A stretch of DNA of 64,000 bases, taken from Cytobacillus oceanisediminis 2691. Lineage in GTDB: Bacteria; Bacillota; Bacilli; Bacillales; Cytobacillaceae. The notes beneath the pieces are model-generated. The model made no database searches and was not told where the DNA came from. It saw nothing but the letters and a program-made list of their open reading frames with translations. Location of the stretch: positions 148,858-212,857 of the forward strand of contig NZ_VEEP01000010.1 in NCBI RefSeq assembly GCF_007678455.1. The letters are read 5' to 3'. The position numbers were made by a program, and so were the translations under genes. Below, piece by piece: positions 45,044 through 56,880 of this stretch (its first letter is position 1; each line of letters begins with the position of its first letter).

Positions 45044-46591
45044 TTAGTACATCTCAGAAGTAGTCTTTGCTTGCATGTGAAGCGTTAGATAGTCAGGTCC
45101 GCCAGCTTTTGAATCTGTTCCTGACATGTTGAAGCCGCCGAATGGCTGGTAGCCGACGATTGCGCCTGTGCAGCCGCGGTTGAAGTAAAGGTTTCCGACA
45201 TGGAAATCTTCGCGTGCCTTCTGGATGTTTTCACGGTTGCGCGTGATAACAGCTCCAGTCAGGCCGTATTCAGTGTTGTTTGCGATTTCAAGCGCATGGT
45301 CGAAGTCCTTCGCTTTTGCGAATGCGACAACTGGTCCGAAGATTTCTTCCTGCATGATGCGAGCCTTTGGATCGACATCAGCGAAGATGGTCGGCTTGAT
45401 GAAGTAGCCTTTAGAGCTGTCTCCTTCGCCGCCAGTCATCAAACGGCCTTCTTCCTTGCCGATTTCGATGTAGCTCATGATCTTGTCGAAAGCACCCTGG
45501 TCATTAACAGGACCCATGAATGTGCTCTGATCTGTAGGATCATCAAGCTTAAGCTCATTTGTAAGTTCAACGACACGGTTAAGAACTTGATCATAAACAT
45601 CTTCAACGATTACTGCACGTGAACATGCAGAGCATTTTTGTCCAGAGAAACCGAAAGCTGAAGCAGTGATCGCTTGGGCTGCTAACTCAAGATCAGCATC
45701 TTTGTCGACAACCATAGTATCTTTTCCGCCCATTTCAGCGATTACACGCTTTAGCCAGATTTGGCCTTCGCTCAATTTTGAAGCGCGCTCGTAAATGCGC
45801 AGACCCACGTCACGTGAACCTGTGAAGCTTACGAAGCGAGTGTCCTTGTGGTCAACAAGGTAGTCGCCCACTTCTGCGCCGCTTCCTGGCACGAAGTTAA
45901 GAACACCTGCAGGAAGACCTGCTTCTTCCATAACTTCGACGAACTTAGCTGCAACTACTGGAGTAGTTGAAGCTGGCTTCAATAGAACTGTGTTCCCTGT
46001 TACGATTGCTGCTACCGTTGTACCAGCCATGATTGCTAACGGGAAGTTCCATGGAGAGATGATGATACCAACTCCAAGAGGAATATAGTCATAACGGTTA
46101 TATTCATTTGGACGGCTTTCTACTGGTACACCGTCTTTGATTCGCAGCATTTGGCGAGCATAGAACTCAAGGAAGTCGATTGCTTCTGCTGTATCAGCAT
46201 CTGCTTCGTTCCAAGGCTTGCCTGCTTCTTTGGTTAAGAGTGCTGAGAACTCATGCTTGCGGCGGCGAATGATCGCTGCAGCTTTGAATAATACATCTGC
46301 ACGTGTTTCAGGCTTTACTTTCTTCCAAGTTTTGAACGCTTCAACAGCAGCCTGCATCGCTTTTTCAGCTAAATCGCGGTTTGCCTTTGAAACGCGACCA
46401 ATAACTTCTTCTTTATTGGATGGGTTATAAGATACAATCTTGTCTTCAGTTGAGATCCTCTCTCCGCCAATTACCAAATCGTAATCCTGGCCAAGATAGC
46501 CCTCTACAGTTTTCAGTCCTGTTAAGTATCCTTCACGGTTTTCATCAACTTTAAAATTCGTGAAAGGCTCGTGTTTGTATGCCTGAACCAT
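45044..46591 (-). CDS. rocA: 1-pyrroline-5-carboxylate dehydrogenase
   Basis: 515 residues, the same length as B. subtilis RocA/PutC. The aldehyde dehydrogenase fold is clear: [69 protein letters not shown] (general-base Glu) and [18 protein letters not shown] (catalytic Cys). It oxidises P5C/glutamate semialdehyde to glutamate, the second step of proline and arginine breakdown; the putP gene in this window could supply proline. GGAGGGG precedes the ATG. A sigma-A promoter and a cre-like site suggest carbon catabolite repression instead of the sigma-L control known for rocABC. Confidence 0.94.
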   Translation of the reverse strand: MVQAYKHEPFTNFKVDENREGYLTGLKTVEGYLGQDYDLVIGGERISTEDKIVSYNPSNKEEVIGRVSKANRDLAEKAMQAAVEAFKTWKKVKPETRADVLFKAAAIIRRRKHEFSALLTKEAGKPWNEADADTAEAIDFLEFYARQMLRIKDGVPVESRPNEYNRYDYIPLGVGIIISPWNFPLAIMAGTTVAAIVTGNTVLLKPASTTPVVAAKFVEVMEEAGLPAGVLNFVPGSGAEVGDYLVDHKDTRFVSFTGSRDVGLRIYERASKLSEGQIWLKRVIAEMGGKDTMVVDKDADLELAAQAITASAFGFSGQKCSACSRAVIVEDVYDQVLNRVVELTNELKLDDPTDQSTFMGPVNDQGAFDKIMSYIEIGKEEGRLMTGGEGDSSKGYFIKPTIFADVDPKARIMQEEIFGPVVAFAKAKDFDHALEIANNTEYGLTGAVITRNRENIQKAREDFHVGNLYFNRGCTGAIVGYQPFGGFNMSGTDSKAGGPDYLTLHMQAKTTSEMY

Positions 46592-46609
46592 TCTATCCCC
46601 TCCTATGTA

Positions 46610-46623
46610 TTAAAACGTTTTCA
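46610..46623 (-). promoter_or_regulatory. cre-like site in the rocA leader
   Basis: On the minus strand TGAAAACGTTTTAA differs from the catabolite-responsive element consensus (TGNAANCGNTTNCA type) at one key base. It lies just downstream of the expected transcription start, a position at which CcpA would block elongation. Confidence 0.55.
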
Positions 46624-46633
46624 TTCCTTTCCC

Positions 46634-46663
46634 ATTCTATCATGAGAATCTCATAGTGTTCAA
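46634..46663 (-). promoter_or_regulatory. Sigma-A promoter of rocA
   Basis: TTGAAC (46663-46658) and TAGAAT (46639-46634) are 18 bases apart on the minus strand; a TG at the extended -10 position supports it. Confidence 0.6.
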
Positions 46664-46748
46664 TGCCAACGTACTAGCAAGTATTGGATTGCGAATTTTC
46701 TTGATATTTATTATGGCAATATTGTAATTTGGGTAGATTTACGGACTT

Positions 46749-46862
46749 GGTCGATATATTTTGGAAAGTGGTCGATATAATCGTAAATGTGGTCGATATA
46801 TCTCATTTTCCGCTGATATATTCAAAAATGCGGTCGATATAATCTGATTTCCGCCAATAAAA
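46749..46862. repeat. Phased array 5: GGTCGATATA boxes, 20-21 bp apart
   Basis: Boxes start at 46749, 46770, 46791, 46811 (CGCTGATATA) and 46832, with a weak sixth (CGCCAATAA) near 46852. The array lies between the divergent rocA and DinB-like genes, the only array without a terminator next to it. Confidence 0.9.
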
Positions 46863-46947
46863 AGGATTAACTACACTAACTCCCAGCAGGGAATCCCCAA
46901 AATCTAGCGAATAATTATCTATCTTTCAAAAAAGGGGTCTATTTTAC

Positions 46948-47406
46948 ATAAAAAAACGTCATGAAGTGTTGTTCAATCAACTCGAATCCTATCGCAGCGA
47001 GATTTTAAGCGTGGTGGATGCCGTTTCTATAGAAGATGCGGAGAAAATTCCCGCTGGATTCAAAAATAATATCCGCTGGAACCTCGGACATATCTACCTT
47101 GACCAATATTTATGGATTCAGGCAGTGACAAAGGAGACAGCTGATGTTCCGGAAAACTTCAATAAGTGGTTCGGCTATGGCACCTCACCAGCCAATTTTA
47201 CCGAAGAGACACCTTCCGTCACTGAGCTGAAAAAATTGCTCAGAATACAGCCTGCAAGCATTAAAGAAACATATGGCGAGCGTCTTGAAGAGGAATTCCC
47301 GCAAACCGAGATGGGCATGCACACCATCGAACAGGTACTCATCCGGACGATTTTCCATGAAGGAATGCATCTTCAAACGATACTTGATCTAAAGAAATAC
47401 ATGTAA
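46948..47406 (+). CDS. DinB-superfamily protein, start codon uncertain (ATA?)
   Basis: About 146-152 residues. The four-helix DinB fold is indicated by WNLGHIYLDQYLWIQ near the N-terminus (first metal His), and the C-terminal RTIFHEGMHLQTILDLKKY with two further His. Bacillus DinB-like proteins are presumed metal-dependent thiol transferases or hydrolases, mostly uncharacterised. AAAGGGG at 46931-46937 points to the codon ATA at 46948 (giving IKKRHEVLFNQLESYR); the first conventional start, GTG 46966, is 28 bases from that site, which is too far. A rare ATA start or loss of the original start is possible. A terminator follows. Confidence 0.7.
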   Translation: MKKRHEVLFNQLESYRSEILSVVDAVSIEDAEKIPAGFKNNIRWNLGHIYLDQYLWIQAVTKETADVPENFNKWFGYGTSPANFTEETPSVTELKKLLRIQPASIKETYGERLEEEFPQTEMGMHTIEQVLIRTIFHEGMHLQTILDLKKYM

Positions 47407-47434
47407 AAAGCAAAGAGCTGCCTCTTTGCTTTTT
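47405..47434. terminator. Bidirectional terminator
   Basis: AAAAAGCAAAGAG (47405-47417) pairs perfectly with CTCTTTGCTTTTT (47422-47434), between convergent genes. Confidence 0.92.
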
Positions 47435-47436
47435 CC

Positions 47437-47916
47437 TCACCACTCTCCAGCTACCTCTGCTTCAATTTTCTTAATCAATTTATCTACATAGATTGAGGGA
47501 TAATCAAGGGCTTTTATCTCAGCAAAGTAAGGAAACATGTCTTTTATATCATTCGCATAATAGCTTCCATCCCTTGGAATTGAGTGGCTGATGACTTGCA
47601 GGGAATCTTCTGTCTGATCCACCTAGAGAACCATCGGAACTGACATACCTGTGCCCTGCTCTATTTTGGAATCTTCCTTATAGTACTCCTCGATTAACGC
47701 CCAGATGTATAATTCACCTTTCTTCTCGTTAGATCCCAGTATCTCATGTGCACTAAAAATCTCACCCCTGAAGTTTGGCGACATCACTTCTTCCCGGATG
47801 TACTTTTCAATCTCCTGTTGACTTTCCGCAGTGAAAGAGATTGAACCGGACGACCTCGCATAGCCCGCCAATACTAAAATAAGGAGCAGTCCTCCCACAA
47901 CCCATAGCCTCACCAT
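47437..47916 (-). pseudogene. Membrane/secreted protein gene split by an in-frame TAG
   Basis: The gene reads from an ATG at 47916, after GGGGAGGAAA, as MVRLWVVGGLLLILVLAGYA (signal anchor), then SGSISFTAESQQEIEKYIRE, EVMSPNFRGEIFSAHEILGS and YIWALIEEYYKEDSKIEQGT. It reaches SVPMVL and an amber stop at 47625-47623. The same frame continues for 62 codons (VDQTEDSLQVISHSIPRDGS to EAEVAGEW) to TGA-type end at 47437. The continuation is in phase, has protein-like composition, and completes a secreted domain, so one point mutation explains the break. The family is not recognised. Confidence 0.75.
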
Positions 47917-48063
47917 GTATTTCCTCCCCAAAGTGTTTCTCATTAAGACGATAATCAGAGACTGATAGATACAACTTTTTTTTCGGTAATTTTTGAAACA
48001 CCTAGGTTTCACGAAACTGCAAGGCACTTTAATAACTCCACACAGCTGATGAAGAATGCAAAA

Positions 48064-48091
48064 AAGCAAAGAGCCAGTATGCTCTTTGCTT
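48064..48091 (-). terminator. Terminator of the pcrB-pcrA-ligA-camS group
   Basis: AAGCAAAGAGC (48064-48074) pairs perfectly with GCTCTTTGCTT (48081-48091), then TTTTTTGC on the minus strand. It resembles the terminator at 47405. Confidence 0.9.
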
Positions 48092-48096
48092 CGCTT

Positions 48097-49314
48097 TTAC
48101 TCATAAATATGGACAAATGGTTCATCCTGATCCGGCTTCTTGACAATCAGCGCTTCCTGGCCAAGAACGGAGGAGACGCTGACCTGCACGGAGATATAGT
48201 TAGGGAAATGCTCCATGACGAGACCGGTTACATACTGGGTGAACCCGATTGCTTCTGCTTTTCCGTAAAATTGGATAGGGATCTCAATGTTCAGTTCCTG
48301 CAGCTGGCCATCGACATAAAAGCCTTTGCCGATGACGCCGTTGAAGTTAGGGAAATATTCTTCGACATCCTGTTTGAAGTTCTCGAAGAATGTCAGGTCA
48401 TCCCTGTGTTCCTTCTCGGCTTTGCCGGATGGGAATAGAATATACTCTTCTTTAACATCTTTCCAGCTGCCGATATCGTTGCTGCCCTGGGAAACTTCGG
48501 TATATGCGAAGAAATTCCCTGGTACAACCGAAGAACGGCTTTCCTGCTCAAACAATCCGACGGTGATCGGCACATTCTTCAACTCGTCAATGTTCCGGAG
48601 CCTGCTTACGACTTGCTTGGCGATTTTCTTCCCTTCTGCCTCCAGGACGGAACGGGGAATATTTTTCTCGAACACAGCCCCAAATGCTTCTTCACGATAA
48701 TAGTGGACGGAATTCAACGCCAGGCCAATGGCAATGCCGCCAAGCTGGTACGTATCCTTTTTCCCGGATTGGACCAGATAATCATGCTCGATAATATGAG
48801 CCAGATAAATAGGATTCTTTTCGTTCCGTTTGTGGACATCTCCCTTGCCTGTGTCGATTGGGTTCAGTCCAAGATTCTTTACTGTGACCTTCTTATTGCT
48901 TTTTTCTTTTTTAGCCTTTGCCTGCAGCTCTTCTTCCTTTGCCTTTACCTGCGCCGGAGTCATTTCACGTTCCAGCCAGGCTGACACAGTGCCTCCATCA
49001 AGGTACTGGCCTTCCTTGAACACATACTTGTCGGTTGGAAAAGAATTTTGCGCAATCCGCATCAGTCCAGTTTCGAACTCTGTGATGTCGTAGCGCGTAT
49101 TCAAATTATTGACGACCATGCCTCTGGCTTCCCCTGGCTCAAATGGCATGATGGTACGGTAATATTTTTCCGAAATTTTATATTTCGGGATAATCGCTTT
49201 TTCTTTTGTATCATCATCCTTTTTCTGGACGACCTCTTCCTGTTTTTGAAAATTAGGGGCACAGGCCGTCAGCAAAAGGACAAGAGAGAGAGCGACCATT
49301 GAGAGTTTTCTCAT
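48097..49314 (-). CDS. camS: CamS-family sex-pheromone-precursor lipoprotein (YerH)
   Basis: 405 residues. The lipobox LLLTAC marks Cys 18. The mature domain contains YYRTIMPFEPGEARGMVVNN, TEFETGLMRIAQNSFPTDKY and LSPIDTGKG-type segments, as in CamS/YerH lipoproteins. In staphylococci and enterococci the signal peptide of CamS is processed to a pheromone; in Bacillus the role is unclear. It starts 14 bases after ligA, and the order pcrB-pcrA-ligA-camS is conserved with B. subtilis. Confidence 0.92.
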   Translation of the reverse strand: MRKLSMVALSLVLLLTACAPNFQKQEEVVQKKDDDTKEKAIIPKYKISEKYYRTIMPFEPGEARGMVVNNLNTRYDITEFETGLMRIAQNSFPTDKYVFKEGQYLDGGTVSAWLEREMTPAQVKAKEEELQAKAKKEKSNKKVTVKNLGLNPIDTGKGDVHKRNEKNPIYLAHIIEHDYLVQSGKKDTYQLGGIAIGLALNSVHYYREEAFGAVFEKNIPRSVLEAEGKKIAKQVVSRLRNIDELKNVPITVGLFEQESRSSVVPGNFFAYTEVSQGSNDIGSWKDVKEEYILFPSGKAEKEHRDDLTFFENFKQDVEEYFPNFNGVIGKGFYVDGQLQELNIEIPIQFYGKAEAIGFTQYVTGLVMEHFPNYISVQVSVSSVLGQEALIVKKPDQDEPFVHIYE

Positions 49315-49328
49315 GGCGTGTACACCTC

Positions 49329-51503
<2,175 letters not shown>

Positions 51504-53756
51504 TTAAGCCTTAGTAATCGGCGCGAACTTGGCCAGCAATCGCTTGATTCCTGTTGGGCTTGGGAAGGCTATATCCAGCTCGGTTCCTTCACCGGAGCCT
51601 TTCACGCTGACTACCGTTCCTGTTCCCCACTTGCCATGCTGCGCTTTGTCTCCAACCTTCCAGTCAATGCCTTCACCGCCGCTTGCAGCTGCGACTGGAC
51701 GGGTAACAGCGCCGCGGGCTGGCATGGACGGTCTTGCAGAAGCGCCTGGTCTGCCGCCGCTGGCTGATGCTGGTCTGCCGCCGCTTGTTGGAGCAGGCCT
51801 TCTGACTTTCGGCACGGCATCTTCAATTAAATCACCAGGAATTTCTTTGATAAAACGTGATTCCGGGTTCATATTCGTGCGGCCGAAAAGCGTACGCATC
51901 TGTGCATTCGTGATGAATAACTCTTCTTCAGCACGGGTGATTCCCACGTAGGCAAGACGGCGCTCTTCCTCCATCTCATCCTCTTCCATCAAGGAGCGGC
52001 TATGCGGGAAGACTCCTTCTTCCATACCGATCAGGAAGACAACCGGGAACTCAAGTCCCTTGGCTGAGTGCAGGGTCATCAGTGTGACAAAATCGGTTTT
52101 TTGTTCGCCATCATCGTCAAGACGGTCGATATCGGCAACAAGTGCCAAATCCGTCAGGAATGCAACGAGGCTCTTATCTTCACTGCTTTCTTCAAAGCTT
52201 TTTGTTACGGTTAAAAATTCATCTATGTTTTCAAGTCTGCTTTGTGATTCCAGCGATTTTTCCGCCTTAAGCATATCGCGGTAGCCTGTCTTATCCAGGA
52301 CTTCCTCCACCAGCTCAGTGACCGACAGGTATTCCTGCTGGTGTGTGTAATTGCTGATCAGATTGCGGAACTCGGCCGCAGCTTTTTCTGCCTTCGGGCT
52401 GAGTCCGATCATTTCAATCGTCTCGAGCGCCTGGAACATCGATAGATCATGCATCGTCGCGAAGTTGGCGATTTTATCTATCGATGTTGAACCGATCGCG
52501 CGCTTCGGAACATTGATGATCCTCTGCAAGCTGATATCATCATCCGGATTCGAAATCAGGCGCAGATAGGCCAGGATGTCCTTGATTTCTTTTCTGTCAT
52601 AGAACTTGATGCCGCCGACAATCGAGTAATCAATGTTCGATTTCAGGAATGATTCCTCGATCACACGCGACTGGGCGTTCGTCCGATACAGGATTGCGAT
52701 ATCGGACAGCTTGCGGCCCTGGCGCATAAGCTCCTGGATTTTGCCGATCACGAACTGAGCTTCGCCCTGCTCACTATCGGCACGATAATACATTATTTTG
52801 TTGCCGTCGGCATTTTCCGTCCAGAGATTTTTCGGCTTCCGGTTCATATTGTTCTGGATGACCATATTCGCTGCCAGCAAAATCTTCTTTGTTGAGCGGT
52901 AATTCTGCTCCAGCAAAATCACACTCGCTCTTGGGTAGTCCTTTTCAAAAGAAAGGATATTCGCTATGTCAGCACCGCGCCAGCGATAGATCGACTGGTC
53001 GGAGTCCCCGACGACACAAAGGTTCTGGAAGCGCTGCGCAAGCAGTTTTACCAGCATGTATTGTGCCCTGTTCGTATCCTGGTACTCATCGACGTGGATG
53101 TACTGGAACTTGCGCTGATAGTACTCAAGCACTTCAGGCACGCGGATGAACAGCGTGATTGTCGACATGATCAGGTCATCGAAATCAAGCGCGTTATTTT
53201 TGCGAAGCCTGCGCTGATACTCTTCGTACACATCGCTTACCTTCTGTGAAAAATAATCCCCGGCTGTTTTTGCATACTCTTCCGGCGTGATCAATTCGTT
53301 CTTCGCCGAGCTGATCGTTCCTAAAATCGCACGAGGGTCGAACTTTTTCGGATCCATATTCTTGTCCTTCAAAATCGACTTAATGACCGATTGCTGGTCT
53401 GTTGAATCAAGGATCGTGAAGTTCCGGTTATAACCGAGACGGTCAATGTCTCTGCGCAAAATCCGCACACACATCGAGTGGAACGTTGAAATCCAGATAT
53501 CATCTGCCGCTCCGCCCATCATTTTCTGAATCCTTTCGCGCATCTCGCGTGCCGCTTTATTCGTAAATGTGATCGCCAGGATGTTATAAGGATTTACCCC
53601 TTTTTCCACCATTAAATACGCAATCCTGTGTGTCAAAACTCTTGTTTTACCAGAGCCTGCCCCTGCCATCAGAAGCAGCGGTCCGTCGACTGTCTTGACA
53701 GCCTTCTGCTGCTCCGGATTTAGGCCGTTCAATAATTTATCCGTTAAAAATTGCAC
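51504..53756 (-). CDS. pcrA: ATP-dependent DNA helicase PcrA
   Basis: About 750 residues; the GTG at 53756 (then [20 protein letters not shown]) is the likely start, while ATG 53771 is also possible. Walker A is [20 protein letters not shown], and further motifs are [62 protein letters not shown] and [19 protein letters not shown]. The C-terminal Gly/Ala/Pro-rich linker ([12 protein letters not shown]) leads to a Tudor-like domain ([20 protein letters not shown]) that binds RNA polymerase. PcrA is an essential 3'-5' helicase in repair and in removing RecA and stalled polymerase. Confidence 0.96.
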   Translation of the reverse strand: MQFLTDKLLNGLNPEQQKAVKTVDGPLLLMAGAGSGKTRVLTHRIAYLMVEKGVNPYNILAITFTNKAAREMRERIQKMMGGAADDIWISTFHSMCVRILRRDIDRLGYNRNFTILDSTDQQSVIKSILKDKNMDPKKFDPRAILGTISSAKNELITPEEYAKTAGDYFSQKVSDVYEEYQRRLRKNNALDFDDLIMSTITLFIRVPEVLEYYQRKFQYIHVDEYQDTNRAQYMLVKLLAQRFQNLCVVGDSDQSIYRWRGADIANILSFEKDYPRASVILLEQNYRSTKKILLAANMVIQNNMNRKPKNLWTENADGNKIMYYRADSEQGEAQFVIGKIQELMRQGRKLSDIAILYRTNAQSRVIEESFLKSNIDYSIVGGIKFYDRKEIKDILAYLRLISNPDDDISLQRIINVPKRAIGSTSIDKIANFATMHDLSMFQALETIEMIGLSPKAEKAAAEFRNLISNYTHQQEYLSVTELVEEVLDKTGYRDMLKAEKSLESQSRLENIDEFLTVTKSFEESSEDKSLVAFLTDLALVADIDRLDDDGEQKTDFVTLMTLHSAKGLEFPVVFLIGMEEGVFPHSRSLMEEDEMEEERRLAYVGITRAEEELFITNAQMRTLFGRTNMNPESRFIKEIPGDLIEDAVPKVRRPAPTSGGRPASASGGRPGASARPSMPARGAVTRPVAAASGGEGIDWKVGDKAQHGKWGTGTVVSVKGSGEGTELDIAFPSPTGIKRLLAKFAPITKA

Positions 53757-53821
53757 ACTCTTCACCACCATACAAACATTTGTTCTTATTTTATCTTATA
53801 ATATATTTCCATACAACTGGA

Positions 53822-54508
53822 TTATTGCTTTACTGAAGCAACTGTCTTCAATGCCTCGTCCAGGTTGCTGTAGATTACATTCCCAACAACGATGACATCG
53901 GCATGTGCAGCCATTTCCGCTGACTGCTGCGCCGTTTCGATCCCACCACCGTAAAAGAGGACGGTTTGATCGAGAACTTCTTTTGCAGCTTTTACATATT
54001 CAGGATTGCCGTACGTGCCGCTGTATTCCAAATAGAAAATTGGCAGGTTGAACATTTTTTCCGCCATCATCGCGTAGGCTTGTACATCTTCGACTGAAAG
54101 CTCGGTCTTCGCCTCGGTCAATCTGGCTGCCTTGCAATCCGGATTGAGGATGCAATAGCCTTCCATTTTTAGCTCGTCCCAATCCATCAGATCGCCATAT
54201 TCCTTGACTGCTTTATGATGCAGCCCGATAATCCACTCCGGATTGCCGCTGTTCAGCACCGTCGGGATAAAATAAAAATCAAAACCCGGCGTAATCGAGT
54301 CGATTGTCGAAACCTCGAGAATGCACGGAACCGTATAGCGGCGGACGCGGGCCATTAAATCGAGGACGCCTTCTAGCGTGACTCCATCCGTTCCCCCAAC
54401 CAGGATTGCGTCGGTTCCAGACTCGCAAATTCTTTCTAATTCTTCATCAGTGATCTCTTTATTTGGATCGAGTTTGAACACATGTCTCCACTCGCGAACA
54501 TCGTACAT
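53822..54508 (-). CDS. pcrB: Heptaprenylglyceryl-phosphate synthase PcrB
   Basis: 228 residues. The TIM-barrel contains [18 protein letters not shown] (Lys/Asp for phosphate and metal), [49 protein letters not shown] and [20 protein letters not shown], as in bacterial PcrB/archaeal GGGP synthase homologues. In Bacillus the enzyme joins heptaprenyl diphosphate and glycerol-1-phosphate. It lies just upstream of pcrA, a conserved order. Confidence 0.95.
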   Translation of the reverse strand: MYDVREWRHVFKLDPNKEITDEELERICESGTDAILVGGTDGVTLEGVLDLMARVRRYTVPCILEVSTIDSITPGFDFYFIPTVLNSGNPEWIIGLHHKAVKEYGDLMDWDELKMEGYCILNPDCKAARLTEAKTELSVEDVQAYAMMAEKMFNLPIFYLEYSGTYGNPEYVKAAKEVLDQTVLFYGGGIETAQQSAEMAAHADVIVVGNVIYSNLDEALKTVASVKQ

Positions 54509-54670
54509 CCCAGAATTGCCCCCATTCTATCTATCCATTCCACCATTATAGCATTTGTTGCCGGTATATAAAAAAGGAAACATAAGGTTGTTTGCGAGAA
54601 ATCCGCAAGCGCTGACGCCAGGCTTTTTTCAAAGCGAAAAATAGATGAATGCTCCTAAATATGCGCAAAA

Positions 54671-54695
54671 AAGCGTCCCGCCTTCCGGAACGCTT
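54671..54695 (-). terminator. Terminator of the SSS symporter gene
   Basis: AAGCGT plus CC (from 54671) pairs with GG plus ACGCTT (to 54695) in a mostly paired GC-rich stem; TTTTGCGC follows on the minus strand. Confidence 0.7.
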
Positions 54696-54706
54696 TCAGC
54701 AATTTT

Positions 54707-56137
54707 TTACAAATCACGGTGTTCGTATTGCTCTTTGAACAATTTTGAAAAAACATAGAAACTGATTCCGCTCACAACCAATGCGAGATAAATAGGATCA
54801 AGCCCGAAGAAGCTGATGAACTCCTTTTCGCCAAGATAGACTGCGAGACTCCCAAGGAACAAGGACGCCAGGCTGCCTGCCGGGGTCGCTTTTTCCCAGA
54901 CATGCCCGAGCACATAAGGAATGAACGCGCCTCCCGCTCTCAATGTAAAAGAGAACATTAATAGCGTGATAATATCCGAAACATTCCAGATTGCTGTCAG
55001 CAAGGCGAAGCCGGAAACCACATACATCGTGTAGCGGACCATTTTTAACAGCTTACCATCCGCTGCATCCTTGTTGATATATTGATGGTAAATATCATTT
55101 GTGAAAATGGATCCAGCCGCCAATAGATTACTAGATGCGCTCGACATCGTCGCCGAAATCAGTGCGGCGAACAGGATACCGGTCACGACATCCGGCAGCA
55201 CCTCCATCGCCAACACTGGCAATGCGTACTGCGCACCTCTTTCCATCAGCATCGCCCCGTCAATCTGGCCGTTCTCGACCATTCCGTACATGAATAGACC
55301 GATCATCGCAGGGATGAATGCGAACAGCACGTAGACGAAAGAAGTAATATAGGAAGCTTGCTTCGCTGCCTTGCCGTCCTTGGCGGAATAATAGCGCTGG
55401 ACCGCCTCCTGGCCAACCGTGAAGGAAGCGATATACATAACGACCAGTGCAAGAATCGTCCCCCAGCCAGCACCATCCACGAGACTCCACTTCGCATCCG
55501 GTATATTGGCCGTCACTTGCTCGAAACCACCGCCTGCCTGAAGCGTGAATGGAATGATCAGCCCCATCCCGACGATGATGAAGATCCACTGGACCACATC
55601 GGTGTAAACAACACTGTACATGCCGCCCATCACACTATATAACGTAACAACAACGGTGACGATGATGACAGAAACAGTGTAGCTCCAGCCGGTCATGACT
55701 GACAGGATCGTCGCCGATGCGATGAACTGAACCGCCGTCAGACCGACCATCGGCAGCAGCATGATAATGGATGTTACCAGTGAAATCGCTTTCCCGTACC
55801 GCCTGCGAAAGTATTCAGGTACCGTTTTTACAGCAGCTTCCCGCAGCATAGGCGCGAGGAACGCCAGCACGACGAAGGCAATCGCCATTGTGATGACATA
55901 CCAGACTGCCGACAGCCCCCAATCTCCATAAGCTTTTTCAACCACCCCGAGTGACGACCCGCCGCCAACCTCAGTCGCTGCAAGGCTTCCCGCCAGCAGC
56001 CACGGACCCATCTTACGGCCCGCAACCAAAAAGTCCTCATTATCATTGATTTTTTTCGAAGATATGTACCCAATCATGATCATAATACCTAAATAAATAA
56101 TCACAATCGCAATGACCGTCAAGCTTGCCCCCATCAA
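54707..56137 (-). CDS. Sodium:solute symporter (SSS family)
   Basis: 476 residues with about thirteen membrane helices. The N-terminal part shows FLVAGRKMGPWLLAGSLAAT, then EVGGGSSLGVVEKAYG, and GGMYSVVYTDVVQWIFI matches the conserved SSS helix VI region. It differs from the window's PutP in the motif after helix II (no ADMSGW), so the substrate is not proline with certainty; pantothenate, short organic acids or similar are possible. The gene occupies the stretch between pcrB and yerC where B. subtilis has yerD. Phased array 6 lies upstream. Confidence 0.88.
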   Translation of the reverse strand: MMGASLTVIAIVIIYLGIMIMIGYISSKKINDNEDFLVAGRKMGPWLLAGSLAATEVGGGSSLGVVEKAYGDWGLSAVWYVITMAIAFVVLAFLAPMLREAAVKTVPEYFRRRYGKAISLVTSIIMLLPMVGLTAVQFIASATILSVMTGWSYTVSVIIVTVVVTLYSVMGGMYSVVYTDVVQWIFIIVGMGLIIPFTLQAGGGFEQVTANIPDAKWSLVDGAGWGTILALVVMYIASFTVGQEAVQRYYSAKDGKAAKQASYITSFVYVLFAFIPAMIGLFMYGMVENGQIDGAMLMERGAQYALPVLAMEVLPDVVTGILFAALISATMSSASSNLLAAGSIFTNDIYHQYINKDAADGKLLKMVRYTMYVVSGFALLTAIWNVSDIITLLMFSFTLRAGGAFIPYVLGHVWEKATPAGSLASLFLGSLAVYLGEKEFISFFGLDPIYLALVVSGISFYVFSKLFKEQYEHRDL

Positions 56138-56201
56138 CTCACTCCAAAGTTTATATTTTACCTACCCCCTACCCTTTTAAAATAACTGGTAACCTGGTTT
56201 A

Positions 56202-56449
56202 TTGGCGATTTTAGATTTTTATTGGCGATTTCACCCTGTTTTTTGGCGATTTTTCATTTTTTTGGCGAAAATACCTGCTTTTTTGGCGATAATCAGATTT
56301 TATTGGCGAACTGGAAAATAACCTGGTTTTTTTCCATCTTATTTAGCGACAATTTCTTTATATAGCGAAAAATCCATTTTTATAGCGACTTTCTGATTTT
56401 TATAGCGAAAAGTTCATTTATATAGCGACTTTTTCATTTTTATAGCGAA
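56202..56449. repeat. Phased array 6: TTGGCGAT boxes then TATAGCGA boxes, 20-bp period
   Basis: TTGGCGA begins at 56202, 56222, 56243, 56262, 56283 and 56303. After one empty period, (T/A)TAGCGA begins at 56343, 56362, 56382, 56402, 56422 and 56442. Interboxes are T-rich. Two related motifs in one array with shared phase suggest fusion of two six-box arrays. It lies between the yerC terminator and the symporter gene. Confidence 0.92.
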
Positions 56450-56504
56450 TTGGGAATTATCCGTAGTTTTTACCAATTTACCAGCCAGCCCCAAAAAAAG
56501 AACA

Positions 56505-56520
56505 GAACCAGATCTGGTTC
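56505..56520 (-). terminator. Terminator of yerC
   Basis: The palindrome GAACCAGATCTGGTTC (56505-56520) is followed by TGTTCTTTTTTT on the minus strand. Confidence 0.8.
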
Positions 56521-56536
56521 CGTCCCATGTCATAAA

Positions 56537-56851
56537 CTAATTCGCTTTTTCAGCATTTTCCTGTTCTTTCAATCTTTCGAGCGCCATTTCGTAGGCGTCG
56601 TTTCCATAGTTCAGGCAGCGCTTGACACGGGAAATCGTTGCCGTGCTTGCGCCTGTTTCTGTTTCGATTTTATGGTAGGTCTTGCCTTCGCGAAGCATGC
56701 GGGCTACTTCAAGACGCTGTGCGAGTGACTGGATTTCATTCACCGTTGCCAGGTCATCGAAGAATCGGTACGCTTCATCAAGGTCCTTCAGCGATAAAAT
56801 CGCCTTGAACAATTGGTCTAGTTCCTTGCCTCTTAATTTATCAATTTGCAT
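56537..56851 (-). CDS. yerC: TrpR/YerC-family DNA-binding protein
   Basis: 104 residues. The YerC/TrpR-like helical fold is seen in RGKELDQLFKAILSLKDLDE, DLATVNEIQSLAQRLEVARM and the helix-turn-helix TYHKIETETGASTATISRVK, RCLNYGNDAY. YerC is related to TrpR by fold but does not bind tryptophan in a known way; it is a presumed transcription regulator. It is 29 bases downstream of yerB, the same order as in B. subtilis. Confidence 0.93.
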   Translation of the reverse strand: MQIDKLRGKELDQLFKAILSLKDLDEAYRFFDDLATVNEIQSLAQRLEVARMLREGKTYHKIETETGASTATISRVKRCLNYGNDAYEMALERLKEQENAEKAN

Positions 56852-56880
56852 ATATTCTACCCCTTAATTCACTCAGAATT

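Noticed and set aside
47623-47625. TAG as pyrrolysine
   Set aside because: No PylS or related genes or methylamine-type enzyme context; a point mutation is simpler.
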